Assembly (NCBI RefSeq): GCF_008001035.1
Contig: NZ_CP042856.1
Location: 2,046,001 to 2,110,000 of the forward strand
Direction of reading: 5' to 3'
DNA length: 64,000 nt
Source of the DNA: Salinibacterium sp. dk2585
Lineage (GTDB): Bacteria; Actinomycetota; Actinomycetes; Actinomycetales; Microbacteriaceae
Below the pieces are notes generated by a model. That model searched no databases, was not told the origin of the DNA, and was given only the letters and a program-made list of their open reading frames with translations. The position numbers and the translations under genes were made by a program. Positions 9,401 through 16,175 of this stretch are shown one piece after another. How positions within the stretch are numbered: position 1 is the stretch's first letter; the number at the start of each line of letters is the position of its first letter.

Positions 9401-10258
9401 CTCAGCGAGAACCAGGCCCGCTTCTGGATCTATGACTCGCTGCTGAGCGAGTACGCGGCGATGGGCTTCGAGTACGGCTACTCGGTCGAGCGTGCCGACG
9501 CCCTCGTGCTCTGGGAGGCGCAGTTCGGCGACTTTGCGAACGGCGCCCAGACGGTCATCGATGAGTTCATCGCGAGCGCCGAGCAGAAGTGGGGCCAGCG
9601 CTCGAGCGTCGTGCTGCTGCTCCCCCACGGTTACGAGGGCCAGGGTCCCGACCACTCCTCGGCCCGCATCGAGCGCTTCCTGCAGCTGTGCGCGGAGAAC
9701 AACATGACGGTCGCGCGTCCCTCGACGCCCGCCTCGTACTTCCACCTGCTGCGCCGCCAGGCCTACGCCCGGCCGCGTCGCCCGCTCGTCGTGTTCACCC
9801 CGAAGGCGATGCTGCGCCTGCGCGGCGCGACGAGCGACATCGCGGACTTCACGAACGGCCGCTTCGAGCCCGTGATCGACGACACGAGCGTCGACAAGGG
9901 TGCCGTGAAGCGGGTCGTGCTGCACGCCGGCAAGCTGCATTACGACCTCAAGAACGAGATGCAGAAGCGCGACATCAACGACATCGCGCTCGTGCGGGTG
10001 GAGCAGTACTACCCGCTGCCGCTCCGTGAGCTCTCGGCGGTGCTCTCGCAGTACCCCAACGCGGAACTCATGTGGGCCCAGGAGGAGCCGGAGAACCAGG
10101 GCGCCTGGCCGTTCATCTACATGGAGCTCAAGCGCAGCCTGCCGAACCGCGAGATGAAGGTCGCCTGCCGTCCGGCGTCGGCCTCGCCCGCGACCGGTTC
10201 AACCAAGCGCAGTGCGCAGGAGCAGGCCGACCTGATCGACCGCGCCCTCACCATCTAG
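6422..10258 (+). CDS. kgd: Multifunctional 2-oxoglutarate metabolism enzyme (E1o/E2o fusion; KGD/OdhA)
   Basis: This 1278-residue fusion joins E2 and E1 functions of the TCA cycle. Residues about 15-45 (SGEFGANEWLVDEMYQQFKV) are the N-terminal E1o segment. An Ala/Pro/Ser-rich linker (about 50-155) precedes the E2 succinyltransferase core with STYDHRVIQGAGSGEF (catalytic His372). The thiamine diphosphate E1 domain follows (AIGMAHRGRLNVL near 595, GDDPSMTQPLMYNL near 800), then the transketolase-like pyrimidine domain. There is no lipoyl domain, as is normal for the actinobacterial type, which relies on the pyruvate-dehydrogenase E2 and is inhibited by an FHA protein (OdhI/GarA). I chose the GTG at 6422 because the conserved start lies there; a longer frame from 6347 would add 25 unrelated residues. 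A palindromic terminator follows. Confidence 0.95.
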   Translation: MSSQVTGIGSEAGSSGEFGANEWLVDEMYQQFKVDRNSVDKSWWPILENYHQTKGQVSSPAANASSESKPAASESKPAQAEAAPAPSDSSGPASDQEPQIPVEVTNEPSGQAPSKEPAATTGSQPIARTTSLQAKPQPIPAEAPAAPTAADEPSEPQDVVTPLKGVAKTIAANMDQSISVPTATSYRTVPAKLMIDNRIVINNHLKRARGGKVSFTHLLAWAMVKALRDFPSQNVYYDEVDGKPVVVAPAHINLGIAIDLPKPDGSRQLVVPGVKRTETMNFSQFLAAYEDVVKRARDNKLTMADYQGNTISLTNPGGIGTVQSAPRLMKGAGCIIGAGALEYPAEFQGTSGETLANLGIGKTMTISSTYDHRVIQGAGSGEFLKLIHERLIGKHDFYEEIFADLRIPYSPIRWAPDIHVDLASAIDKTARVQELINSFRVRGHLMADVDPLEYVQRSHPDLEIESHGLTFWDLDREFVTGNLGGRRTAKLRDILGILRDAYARKVGVEYMHIQNPEERKWMQERLEAPYEKPTHDEQMRILAKLNEAEAFETFLQTKYVGQKRFSLEGGESMIALLDAILQGAAEKGLEEVAIGMAHRGRLNVLTNIAGKTYGQIFREFEGTQDPRTVQGSGDVKYHLGTEGTFTALGGEQIPVYLAANPSHLEAVDGVLEGIVRAKQDRKPIGTFQVVPIMVHGDAAMAGQGIVVEVLQMSQLRGYRTGGTIHVVVNNQVGFTTPPGEARSSVYSTDVAKTVQAPIFHVNGDDPEAVVRVAELALEFREKFHKDVVVDLICYRRRGHNEGDDPSMTQPLMYNLIEAKRSVRTLYGEALVGRGDITQEEYAAAQADFQDRLERAFAETHAAQTNSMPIVTQDDNAQSDLERPDSQQDDRAGEPETTAVAESVITTIGDAHANKPAGFTVHPKLDALLKKRVDMSRKGGVDWGFGELIALGSLLLEGTPVRFAGQDARRGTFVQRHAVLHDRENGQEWLPLLNLSENQARFWIYDSLLSEYAAMGFEYGYSVERADALVLWEAQFGDFANGAQTVIDEFIASAEQKWGQRSSVVLLLPHGYEGQGPDHSSARIERFLQLCAENNMTVARPSTPASYFHLLRRQAYARPRRPLVVFTPKAMLRLRGATSDIADFTNGRFEPVIDDTSVDKGAVKRVVLHAGKLHYDLKNEMQKRDINDIALVRVEQYYPLPLRELSAVLSQYPNAELMWAQEEPENQGAWPFIYMELKRSLPNREMKVACRPASASPATGSTKRSAQEQADLIDRALTI

Positions 10259-10268
10259 GGCTGAGCGC

Positions 10269-10312
10269 ACGACAAAGGGCGGGCATCCGATCGGATGCCC
10301 GCCCTTTGTCGT
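10269..10312. terminator. Perfect 44-bp palindrome between convergent kgd and rsrA
   Basis: Two 22-nt arms pair without a mismatch and without an unpaired loop in the DNA; the RNA would form a long GC-rich hairpin. It lies 10 bp after the kgd stop and can stop transcripts from both sides. There is only a short T-run at the foot (CCCTTTGTC). Each arm contains one GGATGC/GCATCC word. Confidence 0.8.
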
Positions 10313-10340
10313 AGTCGCGGGAGTACTTCGAAGCCCGCCG

Positions 10341-10362
10341 CCGGTTGAGTAGCGCGGTTCGC
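10341..10362. repeat. Partial REP-like word (TTGAGTAGCG type)
   Basis: GGTTGAGTAGCGCGGTTCGC shares TTGAGTAGCG with a longer copy near 51944. It sits in the short gap before the rsrA stop codon, a typical place for dispersed intergenic repeats. Support is limited to the shared 10-mer. Confidence 0.35.
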
Positions 10363-10377
10363 CTGGCGGATGCCTGG

Positions 10378-10620
10378 CTAGTGCGTCGCCTGGATCTCCC
10401 GGATGCGCGCGAGCACCTGATCCTTGAGGTCTTCTGGCGCCGTCTCCTGGCACGCACGCTTCACTGCGAGTGTCAGCACCTCGCCGACGTGTGCTTCATT
10501 CGCACAGTCGGAGCAGTTCTTGATGTGGTCGCAGATGTCTGCGGCATCCTCTGCCTGCAGTTCGTTGTGCAGGTACTCCTCGAGTTCGGCTTTCGCTTTC
10601 TCGCAACCGCAGTCGGTCAT
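10378..10620 (-). CDS. rsrA: Redox-sensing zinc anti-sigma factor, RsrA type (mycothiol-system anti-sigma-R)
   Basis: This 80-residue protein has the zinc anti-sigma signature His-x3-Cys-x2-Cys at [10 protein letters not shown] (Cys30, His32, Cys36, Cys39), plus Cys4 and Cys6 near the N terminus. In this family, oxidation of the zinc-binding thiols releases the partner sigma factor and switches on the thiol-stress regulon. Its ATG overlaps the sigR stop by 4 nt (ATGA), so sigma and anti-sigma are made together. The length is a little shorter than Streptomyces RsrA (about 105). Confidence 0.92.
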   Translation of the reverse strand: MTDCGCEKAKAELEEYLHNELQAEDAADICDHIKNCSDCANEAHVGEVLTLAVKRACQETAPEDLKDQVLARIREIQATH

Positions 10621-11348
10621 TTCTTGCTCCCGGTGGTCGGCGCGGCGTCGAAGCCGCGACCCTGTGCGTATTCCGCGAGCAGGCCGCGCAGGAGGCGGCG
10701 TCCGCGGTGGAGTCGGCTCATGACTGTGCCGACGGGGGTCTTCATGATGTCGGCGATCTCCTGGTAGGCGAAGCCCTCGACGTCGGCGAGGTAGACCGCC
10801 AGGCGGAAGTCTTCAGGGATCGCCTGCAGCGCATCCTTGACCGCGCTGTCTGGCAGGTGGTCGATTGCCTCGGCCTCGGCGGAACGAGAGGAGGTGGAGG
10901 TGGTCGACTCAGCGCCGCCCAGCTGCCAGTCCTCGAGGTCGTCGATCGTGCCCTGATAGGGCTCACGCTGCTTCTTGCGGTAGGTGTTGATGAAGGTGTT
11001 GGTGAGGATTCGGTAGAGCCACGCCTTGAGGTTCGTGCCCTGCTCGAAGCGACCGAAGGCGGCAAAGGCCTTGACGAAGGTCTCCTGCACAAGGTCGGCG
11101 GCGTCGGCGGGGTTGCGTGTCATGCGCATCCCGGCCGCGTAGAGCTGGTCCATGAAAGGCATGGCCTGCTCTTCGAACAGGTCGCGAAGCTCAGTGGCCG
11201 AGCTCGTGGCTGCGTCGTCGCGAGCGTCGGCAGCAGGAGCGGCCGATTCGTTGTCTTCGGGGGCGGGGATATCGCTTGGCATCGCCGCCAAGCTTAGTTC
11301 GCGGGCAGGCGAGAGGAAGGTGGGTAATGGGTCGAGCGTGAGCGTCAT
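10617..11348 (-). CDS. sigR: ECF RNA polymerase sigma factor SigR/SigH
   Basis: This 243-residue sigma factor has region 2 with [20 protein letters not shown] and [20 protein letters not shown], and region 4 with [20 protein letters not shown] and [19 protein letters not shown]. It should direct the thiol-oxidative stress regulon and is held by the RsrA encoded just downstream. The ATG at 11348 has a good GGGAGG 4-5 nt upstream. A second in-frame ATG at 11282 would give a protein 22 residues shorter but has no clear ribosome site. That recalls the long and short SigR isoforms of Streptomyces. It is divergent from aroA, with a SigR-type promoter upstream. Confidence 0.93.
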   Translation of the reverse strand: MTLTLDPLPTFLSPARELSLAAMPSDIPAPEDNESAAPAADARDDAATSSATELRDLFEEQAMPFMDQLYAAGMRMTRNPADAADLVQETFVKAFAAFGRFEQGTNLKAWLYRILTNTFINTYRKKQREPYQGTIDDLEDWQLGGAESTTSTSSRSAEAEAIDHLPDSAVKDALQAIPEDFRLAVYLADVEGFAYQEIADIMKTPVGTVMSRLHRGRRLLRGLLAEYAQGRGFDAAPTTGSKK

Positions 11349-11380
11349 TCGTCCTCCCGTCGCACGCCAGTAACAGCCGA

Positions 11381-11386
11381 TACCCT
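11381..11386 (+). promoter_or_regulatory. -10 box of aroA (leaderless)
   Basis: TACCCT ends 8 nt before the aroA ATG at 11395. No Shine-Dalgarno is present. The box lies immediately next to the -10 element of the opposing sigR promoter, so the two promoters overlap. Confidence 0.5.
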
Positions 11387-11390
11387 TGAC

Positions 11391-11415
11391 AACGATGCTG
11401 ATCTCCAAATATTCC
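11391..11415 (-). promoter_or_regulatory. Candidate SigR-dependent autoregulatory promoter of sigR-rsrA
   Basis: On the minus strand GGAAT (11415-11411) is followed after 17 bp by GTT (11393-11391), matching the SigR/SigH consensus GGAAY-N17/18-GTT. The predicted start near 11383 gives a leader of about 35 nt carrying GGGAGG before the sigR ATG. The -35 element lies inside the aroA coding region. Confidence 0.7.
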
Positions 11416-12798
11416 AATCCCGACTTCGACCCCTACCAGGGCGAAGCGCTCGTCGAGCCCGACGACGGTCCCTGGACGGCACCGACCGCGACTGCCCCGC
11501 TCTCGGCCACAGTGTCGATCCCGGGATCGAAGTCGCTCACGAACCGCGAACTCGTGCTGTCTGCTCTCGCGGATGGCCCTTCCGTGCTGCGCCGACCCCT
11601 GCACTCACGGGACAGCGCCCTCATGATCGAAGCGCTGCGGAGTCTGGGCACCGTGATCGAGGAAGGCGAGCCCGGGCCGTTCGGCCCCGACCTCGTCATT
11701 ACCCCGGGGGAGCTCTCGGGTGGTGCATCCGTCGACTGTGGGCTCGCCGGCACGGTCATGCGATTCATCCCACCTGTCGCGGCCCTCGCGCTTGGGCCGG
11801 TCGCATTCGACGGCGACGAATCAGCACGCCGTCGCCCCATGCGCACCACGATCGACTCCCTGCGCCAGTTGGGCGTCGACGTGAACGATGACGGACGCGG
11901 AGCCCTCCCCTTCAGCCTCTACGGCTCCGGCACCGTCGAGGGCGGTGCGCTCGAGATCGATGCCTCGGCCTCGAGCCAGTTCGTCTCCGGTCTCCTGCTC
12001 TCGGCACCCCGCTTCACGAACGGCCTGCAGCTGCGCCACACGGGCGAGCACCTGCCGAGCATGCCGCACATCGACATGACGGTGGAATGCCTGCGGCAGC
12101 GCGGCGTCGAGGTCACCTCGCCGCGCAGCGGTGAGTGGATCGTCGAGCCAGGGCCGATCGCGGCAGCCGAGGTCGCGATCGAGCCAGACCTCTCCAATGC
12201 CGCACCGTTCCTCGCGGCCGCCCTCATCGCGGGTGGCACCGTGACGATCGAGGGCTGGCCCGAGCAGACGACCCAGGTCGGTGCCGAGCTGGCGCGCATC
12301 CTGCCCGAGTTCGGGGCTTCGGTCACGGTCGCCGATGGCTCGATCACGGTCGACGGCGGCGCCGGCCTCATCGGCGGCAAGGCCTTGCCGGGCGTCGAGA
12401 TGGATCTCAGCATCGGCGGCGAGCTGGCCCCCGCGATCGTCGCGCTTGCGGCGCTCGCTGAGGGCCCGAGCCGCATCACCGGAATCGGCCACTTGCGGGG
12501 GCACGAGACCGACCGCCTCGCGGCGCTCGTCGCCGAGATCAACGGGCTCGGCGGCGCGGTCAGCGAACTGCCCGACGGGTTGGCCATCGAGCCCCGCCCC
12601 CTGCACGGAGGGCCCTGGCGCACCTATGAGGACCACCGGATGGCGACGGCCGGCGCAATCATCGGCCTTGCGGTCGAGGGCGTCGAGGTCGATGACATCT
12701 CGACGACCTCGAAGACCCTGCCCGAGTTCGCCGAACTCTGGTTCGGACCTCTCCTCGGCCTGAGCCGCCCCTCCGTCGACCCGCTCGGGCTGCTGTAG
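11395..12798 (+). CDS. aroA: 3-phosphoshikimate 1-carboxyvinyltransferase (EPSP synthase)
   Basis: This 467-residue shikimate-pathway enzyme joins PEP to shikimate-3-phosphate. Visible marks are [20 protein letters not shown] (about 41-60), [18 protein letters not shown] with the LPGSKS/AGT phosphate and PEP contacts, [14 protein letters not shown], the Asp-rich [12 protein letters not shown], and the C-terminal [15 protein letters not shown] and [14 protein letters not shown]. Length is normal once a short N-terminal extension typical of actinobacteria is allowed. I prefer the ATG at 11395 to the in-frame TTG at 11386 because of the leaderless -10 box. It heads an aroA-rsgA-hisN run. Confidence 0.95.
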   Translation: MLISKYSNPDFDPYQGEALVEPDDGPWTAPTATAPLSATVSIPGSKSLTNRELVLSALADGPSVLRRPLHSRDSALMIEALRSLGTVIEEGEPGPFGPDLVITPGELSGGASVDCGLAGTVMRFIPPVAALALGPVAFDGDESARRRPMRTTIDSLRQLGVDVNDDGRGALPFSLYGSGTVEGGALEIDASASSQFVSGLLLSAPRFTNGLQLRHTGEHLPSMPHIDMTVECLRQRGVEVTSPRSGEWIVEPGPIAAAEVAIEPDLSNAAPFLAAALIAGGTVTIEGWPEQTTQVGAELARILPEFGASVTVADGSITVDGGAGLIGGKALPGVEMDLSIGGELAPAIVALAALAEGPSRITGIGHLRGHETDRLAALVAEINGLGGAVSELPDGLAIEPRPLHGGPWRTYEDHRMATAGAIIGLAVEGVEVDDISTTSKTLPEFAELWFGPLLGLSRPSVDPLGLL

Positions 12799-12812
12799 CG
12801 CGTGGCACTCGC

Positions 12813-13835
12813 ATGAGCTGGCTCACCGACGTCGATGACGACGACGATCGCTATGCCGACTACGAGGCCAAGGCCAGGCCGAACCCGAAGGCCAACAAGC
12901 CGCGCACCAAGAGAAGGCCCGAGCACGAAGACGCGGTCGAGGCCCGGGTCGTAACGGTCGACCGTGGCCGCTACACCGTGCTCGTGGATGAAGGGGGTGC
13001 CGGTGAGCACGCCGTCACAGCGACGCGCGCGCGCGAACTTCGCCGTCAGGCCATCGTGACGGGCGACCGGGTCGACATCGTCGGCGACACCTCGGGAACC
13101 GAGGGCAGCCTCGCGCGCATCGTGCGCATCCGCCCTCGCGACACGGTGCTGCGGCGAAGCGCCGACGACTCCGACGAGGTCGAGCGCATCATCGTCGCGA
13201 ATGCCGACCAGATGCTCATCGTCGTCGCGGTCGCGAACCCCGAGCCGCGGCCGCGTCTCGTGCACCGTTACCTCGTTGCTGCATTCGACGCGGGCATCGA
13301 GCCGATCCTCTGCATCACCAAGACCGATCTCGCCGACCCCGCGCCATTTCTCGCGGAGTTCGCGGGGCTCGACCTCACGATCGTCACGAGCGGCAAGGGC
13401 GCGACGCCGACCGAGGAGATCCTCACGCTCCTCGCCGGTCACTCGACCGTCGCGGTCGGCCACTCGGGGGTCGGCAAGTCGACCCTCGTGAATGCCCTCG
13501 TGCCGGAGGCGAACCGGGCAACCGGGCACGTCAATGAGGTGACCGGCCGCGGTCGCCACACCTCCTCGTCGACCGTCTCGTACCGCGTCAAGGACGGCTG
13601 GATCATCGATACGCCGGGCGTGCGATCCTTCGGTCTCGGCCACGTCGACGTCGACAACGTGCTGCGGTCGTTCACCGACCTCGCGGAGATCGCGGAGGAG
13701 TGCCCGCGCGGGTGCACACACCTGCCGGATGCCCCCGACTGCGAACTCGTCGAGCGCGCCGAGTCCGGGCAGTTGGGCGAGTTCGGCAGGCAACGCCTCG
13801 ACTCCTTCCAGCGGATGCTCGCCTCGCTCAGCTGA
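12813..13835 (+). CDS. rsgA: Ribosome small-subunit-dependent GTPase A
   Basis: This 340-residue circularly permuted GTPase assists late 30S subunit maturation. Its motifs run in the order G4 (ITKTDLADP), G1 (GHSGVGKSTLVNAL, near residue 216), G2 region (GRGRHTSSSTVSYRV) and G3 (DTPGVRSFGL). An N-terminal OB-fold covers about 40-110, and a zinc-binding C terminus has CPRGCTHLPDAPDC. The first 40 residues are an unusual acidic then basic tail (DVDDDDDRYADYE, KPRTKRRPE). It starts 14 bp after aroA. The weak ribosome site suggests coupling to aroA. Confidence 0.94.
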   Translation: MSWLTDVDDDDDRYADYEAKARPNPKANKPRTKRRPEHEDAVEARVVTVDRGRYTVLVDEGGAGEHAVTATRARELRRQAIVTGDRVDIVGDTSGTEGSLARIVRIRPRDTVLRRSADDSDEVERIIVANADQMLIVVAVANPEPRPRLVHRYLVAAFDAGIEPILCITKTDLADPAPFLAEFAGLDLTIVTSGKGATPTEEILTLLAGHSTVAVGHSGVGKSTLVNALVPEANRATGHVNEVTGRGRHTSSSTVSYRVKDGWIIDTPGVRSFGLGHVDVDNVLRSFTDLAEIAEECPRGCTHLPDAPDCELVERAESGQLGEFGRQRLDSFQRMLASLS

Positions 13836-13866
13836 GCTGAAGGCTGGCGGCTGCTGGCCTTCGCGC

Positions 13867-13872
13867 TAGCCT
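13867..13872 (+). promoter_or_regulatory. -10 box of hisN (leaderless)
   Basis: TAGCCT ends 6 nt before the hisN GTG at 13879, in the 43-bp gap after rsgA. It implies that hisN can be transcribed separately from aroA-rsgA. Confidence 0.5.
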
Positions 13873-13878
13873 TGAGGC

Positions 13879-14658
13879 GTGAGCGATGACCTGGATCTGG
13901 CACAGCGACTTGCCGATGCCGCAGACGCCGTATCCGCCGCCCGCTTCCGGTCGAGCGACCTCGTCGTGACGACGAAGCCTGACATGACGCCGGTCTCCGA
14001 TGCCGACCGCGCCGCTGAGGAGGCCATCCGCGCCATGCTCGCTTCGGAGCGCCCCGACGATTCGATCCTCGGCGAGGAGTTCGGCACCTCGGGGGACTCC
14101 CGTCGCCAGTGGATCGTCGACCCGATCGACGGCACCTCGAACTTCGTGCGCGGCGTGCCCGTGTGGGCGACGCTCATCGCGCTCGCGGTCGACGGGGTTC
14201 CCGTGCTCGGCGTCGTCAGCGCGCCCGCCCTCGGCAAGCGCTGGTGGGCGGAGCGGAGCGAGGGTGCCTTCGTGCGCGACGCCGAGTCGCCGGAGGGTCG
14301 TCGCCTGCAGGTCTCCAAGGTCGCAGCACTCGCGGATGCCTCGATCAGCTACAACAGCATCCAACAGTGGGATTGGCACGGCAGGCTCGATGAGCTCGTC
14401 GCCCTCTCGCGCGCCGTGTGGCGTACGCGCGCCTACGGCGACATGTGGTCGTACATGATGGTGGCCGAGGGGCTCATCGACGTGGCAGGCGAGTTTGACC
14501 TGCAGCCCTACGACATGGCGGCGCTCGTGCCGATCATCGAGGAGGCCGGGGGCACCTTCACCTCAGCCGACGGTGAGCCGGGCCCCTGGCACGGTTCCGC
14601 GCTCGCGAGCAACGGGCTCCTGCACGAGGCCGTGCTCGACATCATCGCGCGGCGCTGA
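13879..14658 (+). CDS. hisN: Histidinol-phosphatase, inositol-monophosphatase-like (HisN)
   Basis: This 259-residue Mg2+-dependent phosphatase of the IMPase superfamily probably dephosphorylates histidinol phosphate. Metal-site motifs are all present: TKPDMTPVSDADRAAEE (about 34-50), GEEFG (about 68-72), WIVDPIDGTSNFVRGVP (about 78-94) and the C-terminal GEFDLQPYDMAALVPIIEEAGG. A YNSIQQWDWHGR segment is typical of actinobacterial HisN. GTG start with a leaderless-type promoter. It ends 1 bp before the stop of the convergent MFS gene. Without a his operon nearby, another small phosphomonoester cannot be excluded as substrate. Confidence 0.85.
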   Translation: MSDDLDLAQRLADAADAVSAARFRSSDLVVTTKPDMTPVSDADRAAEEAIRAMLASERPDDSILGEEFGTSGDSRRQWIVDPIDGTSNFVRGVPVWATLIALAVDGVPVLGVVSAPALGKRWWAERSEGAFVRDAESPEGRRLQVSKVAALADASISYNSIQQWDWHGRLDELVALSRAVWRTRAYGDMWSYMMVAEGLIDVAGEFDLQPYDMAALVPIIEEAGGTFTSADGEPGPWHGSALASNGLLHEAVLDIIARR

Positions 14659-14659
14659 G

Positions 14660-16114
14660 CTACTCGCGGCGGACGGCCCTGATCGAGCGCAGGTCGGCGA
14701 TTGCGAAGATGAGGGCGATGCTGACGAGGCCGAGGGCGGCGAGCATCCCGAACGCGTAGGCGTGGCTGAACGCGTCGCGCAGGCTCTCGGTCGCCTCCTC
14801 GCGGTAGATCGTGGAGAAGAAGGCCGAGCTCGCGACGGCGACACCGACGGCCGTGCCGACCCGCTGGCCCACCTGGGCGATCGACCCCGCGACGCCGCCC
14901 TGCACGACGGGCACGTCGGTGAGCGTGATGGTCTGGTTGGGCGAGATGACGAGGCCGCCTCCCGCTCCCGCAACGCCCATCAGCACCGCGAGCAGCCACG
15001 GCACAAGCGCGGGCGGGGCGAGGAGGGCGACGGGAATCGAGGCCCCGAAACCAACGCCGACGAGCACGAGGCCGATGAACACGAGGCGGCGGCCCATCGT
15101 GGCGACGTGTCGCCCACCGACCGCGGAGGTGTAGGCCGAGACGAGCGCGAAGGGAATGCTCACCATGCCCGCGAAGACGGCGGAGACGCCGAGCCCGTTC
15201 TGCAGGAAGAGCGTGTTGATGAGGAAGATCGCGGGCGTTGCAGCGAAGTACGCTGTCGCGATAAGCACACCGTGGCGATAGGAGGCCAGCCGGAAGAGTC
15301 CGAAATCGATCACGGGCGACTTGCCGCTCACGGCATAGCGGTTCTCCCACCAGACGAATGCGGCACCCGCCGCAGCAAAGAGCAGCAGCCACCACCAGCG
15401 GGCCGGGTCGTCGCCCGGCCCACCTGTCGTGAGCACGAAGGGCAGCATGAGGCCGAAGACGGTCGCGCCGAGGAGGAGCACGCCGATGAGGTCGATCTCG
15501 GTGCGCTTGGTCTCGTGATGCTGGTGCGCAGGCAGTCGCCACAGGGCGAAGGCGAGCGCGAGCAACCCGAGCGGCACATTCATCCAGAAGGTGAGTCGCC
15601 AGCCGTCCTGCTCGCCGCCCACCGCAATGAGGAGACCCCCGAGGGTGGGGCCGAATGCGGTTGAGAGTCCGATGATGGCACCGAAGAGGCCGAATGCCTT
15701 TCCCCGCTCGGGCCCCTGGAACAGCTGTTGGATCAGGCCGAGGATCTGCGGCATGTGGATTCCTGCAGCAACGCCCTGCAGCATCCGCCCCAGGACAAGC
15801 ATCTCGATCGTCGGCGCGATGGCACACATGATGCTCGTTGCGACGAAGACGCTGAGCCCGATCGCGAAGAAGAGCTTGCGGGAGTGGATGTCGCCGAGTC
15901 GGCCGGCGGGCACCAGCACGAGCCCCATTGCGAGCGCGTAGCCGGCGACGATGAGCTGCAGCTCGCTCGGGCCACCCCCCAGGGAGGCCTCGATCGATGG
16001 CAGGGCCACGTTGACCTTTGAGAGGTCGAGGATCGTGAGTGCGGCCGCAGCAGAACACACAGCGAAGGCTTGCCACCGTGCGCGGTCGGGAACCTGGGAG
16101 CGTATGGTGGACAT
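14660..16114 (-). CDS. MFS drug exporter, DHA2 (EmrB/QacA) type
   Basis: This 484-residue membrane protein has about fourteen hydrophobic segments. Motif A is seen as VPAGRLGDIHSRKLFFAIG after TM2, and motif C-like glycines in the TM5 region (STAFGPTLGGLLIAVGG). The N-terminal LTILDLSKVNVALPSIEASL is the usual TM1 motif of the family. It should export drugs or lipophilic cations with protons. The ATG at 16114 has a TACAAT -10 box 6 nt upstream, so the mRNA is probably leaderless. It is divergent from a second DHA2 exporter across a 61-bp gap full of repeats. No regulator gene is adjacent. Confidence 0.88.
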   Translation of the reverse strand: MSTIRSQVPDRARWQAFAVCSAAAALTILDLSKVNVALPSIEASLGGGPSELQLIVAGYALAMGLVLVPAGRLGDIHSRKLFFAIGLSVFVATSIMCAIAPTIEMLVLGRMLQGVAAGIHMPQILGLIQQLFQGPERGKAFGLFGAIIGLSTAFGPTLGGLLIAVGGEQDGWRLTFWMNVPLGLLALAFALWRLPAHQHHETKRTEIDLIGVLLLGATVFGLMLPFVLTTGGPGDDPARWWWLLLFAAAGAAFVWWENRYAVSGKSPVIDFGLFRLASYRHGVLIATAYFAATPAIFLINTLFLQNGLGVSAVFAGMVSIPFALVSAYTSAVGGRHVATMGRRLVFIGLVLVGVGFGASIPVALLAPPALVPWLLAVLMGVAGAGGGLVISPNQTITLTDVPVVQGGVAGSIAQVGQRVGTAVGVAVASSAFFSTIYREEATESLRDAFSHAYAFGMLAALGLVSIALIFAIADLRSIRAVRRE

Positions 16115-16175
16115 CCACTGATTGTATTCGTGCAGTGGTGCAGAATATTCATGCAGTACTGTATATTTGCAGACG
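16115..16175. promoter_or_regulatory. Divergent operator/promoter region between two MFS exporters
   Basis: This A/T-rich 61-bp gap holds TATTCGTGCAGT (16125-16136), TATTCATGCAGT (16146-16157) and a weaker TATATTTGCAGA (16162-16173), plus the palindrome CAGTACTG (16154-16161). The first two copies are 21 bp apart, two helical turns, as expected for a dimeric or cooperative regulator. TACAAT (16126-16121, minus) ends 6 nt before one start codon and TATATT (16162-16167, plus) ends 8 nt before the other. The repeats overlap both -10 boxes, which suits a repressor. Confidence 0.65.
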
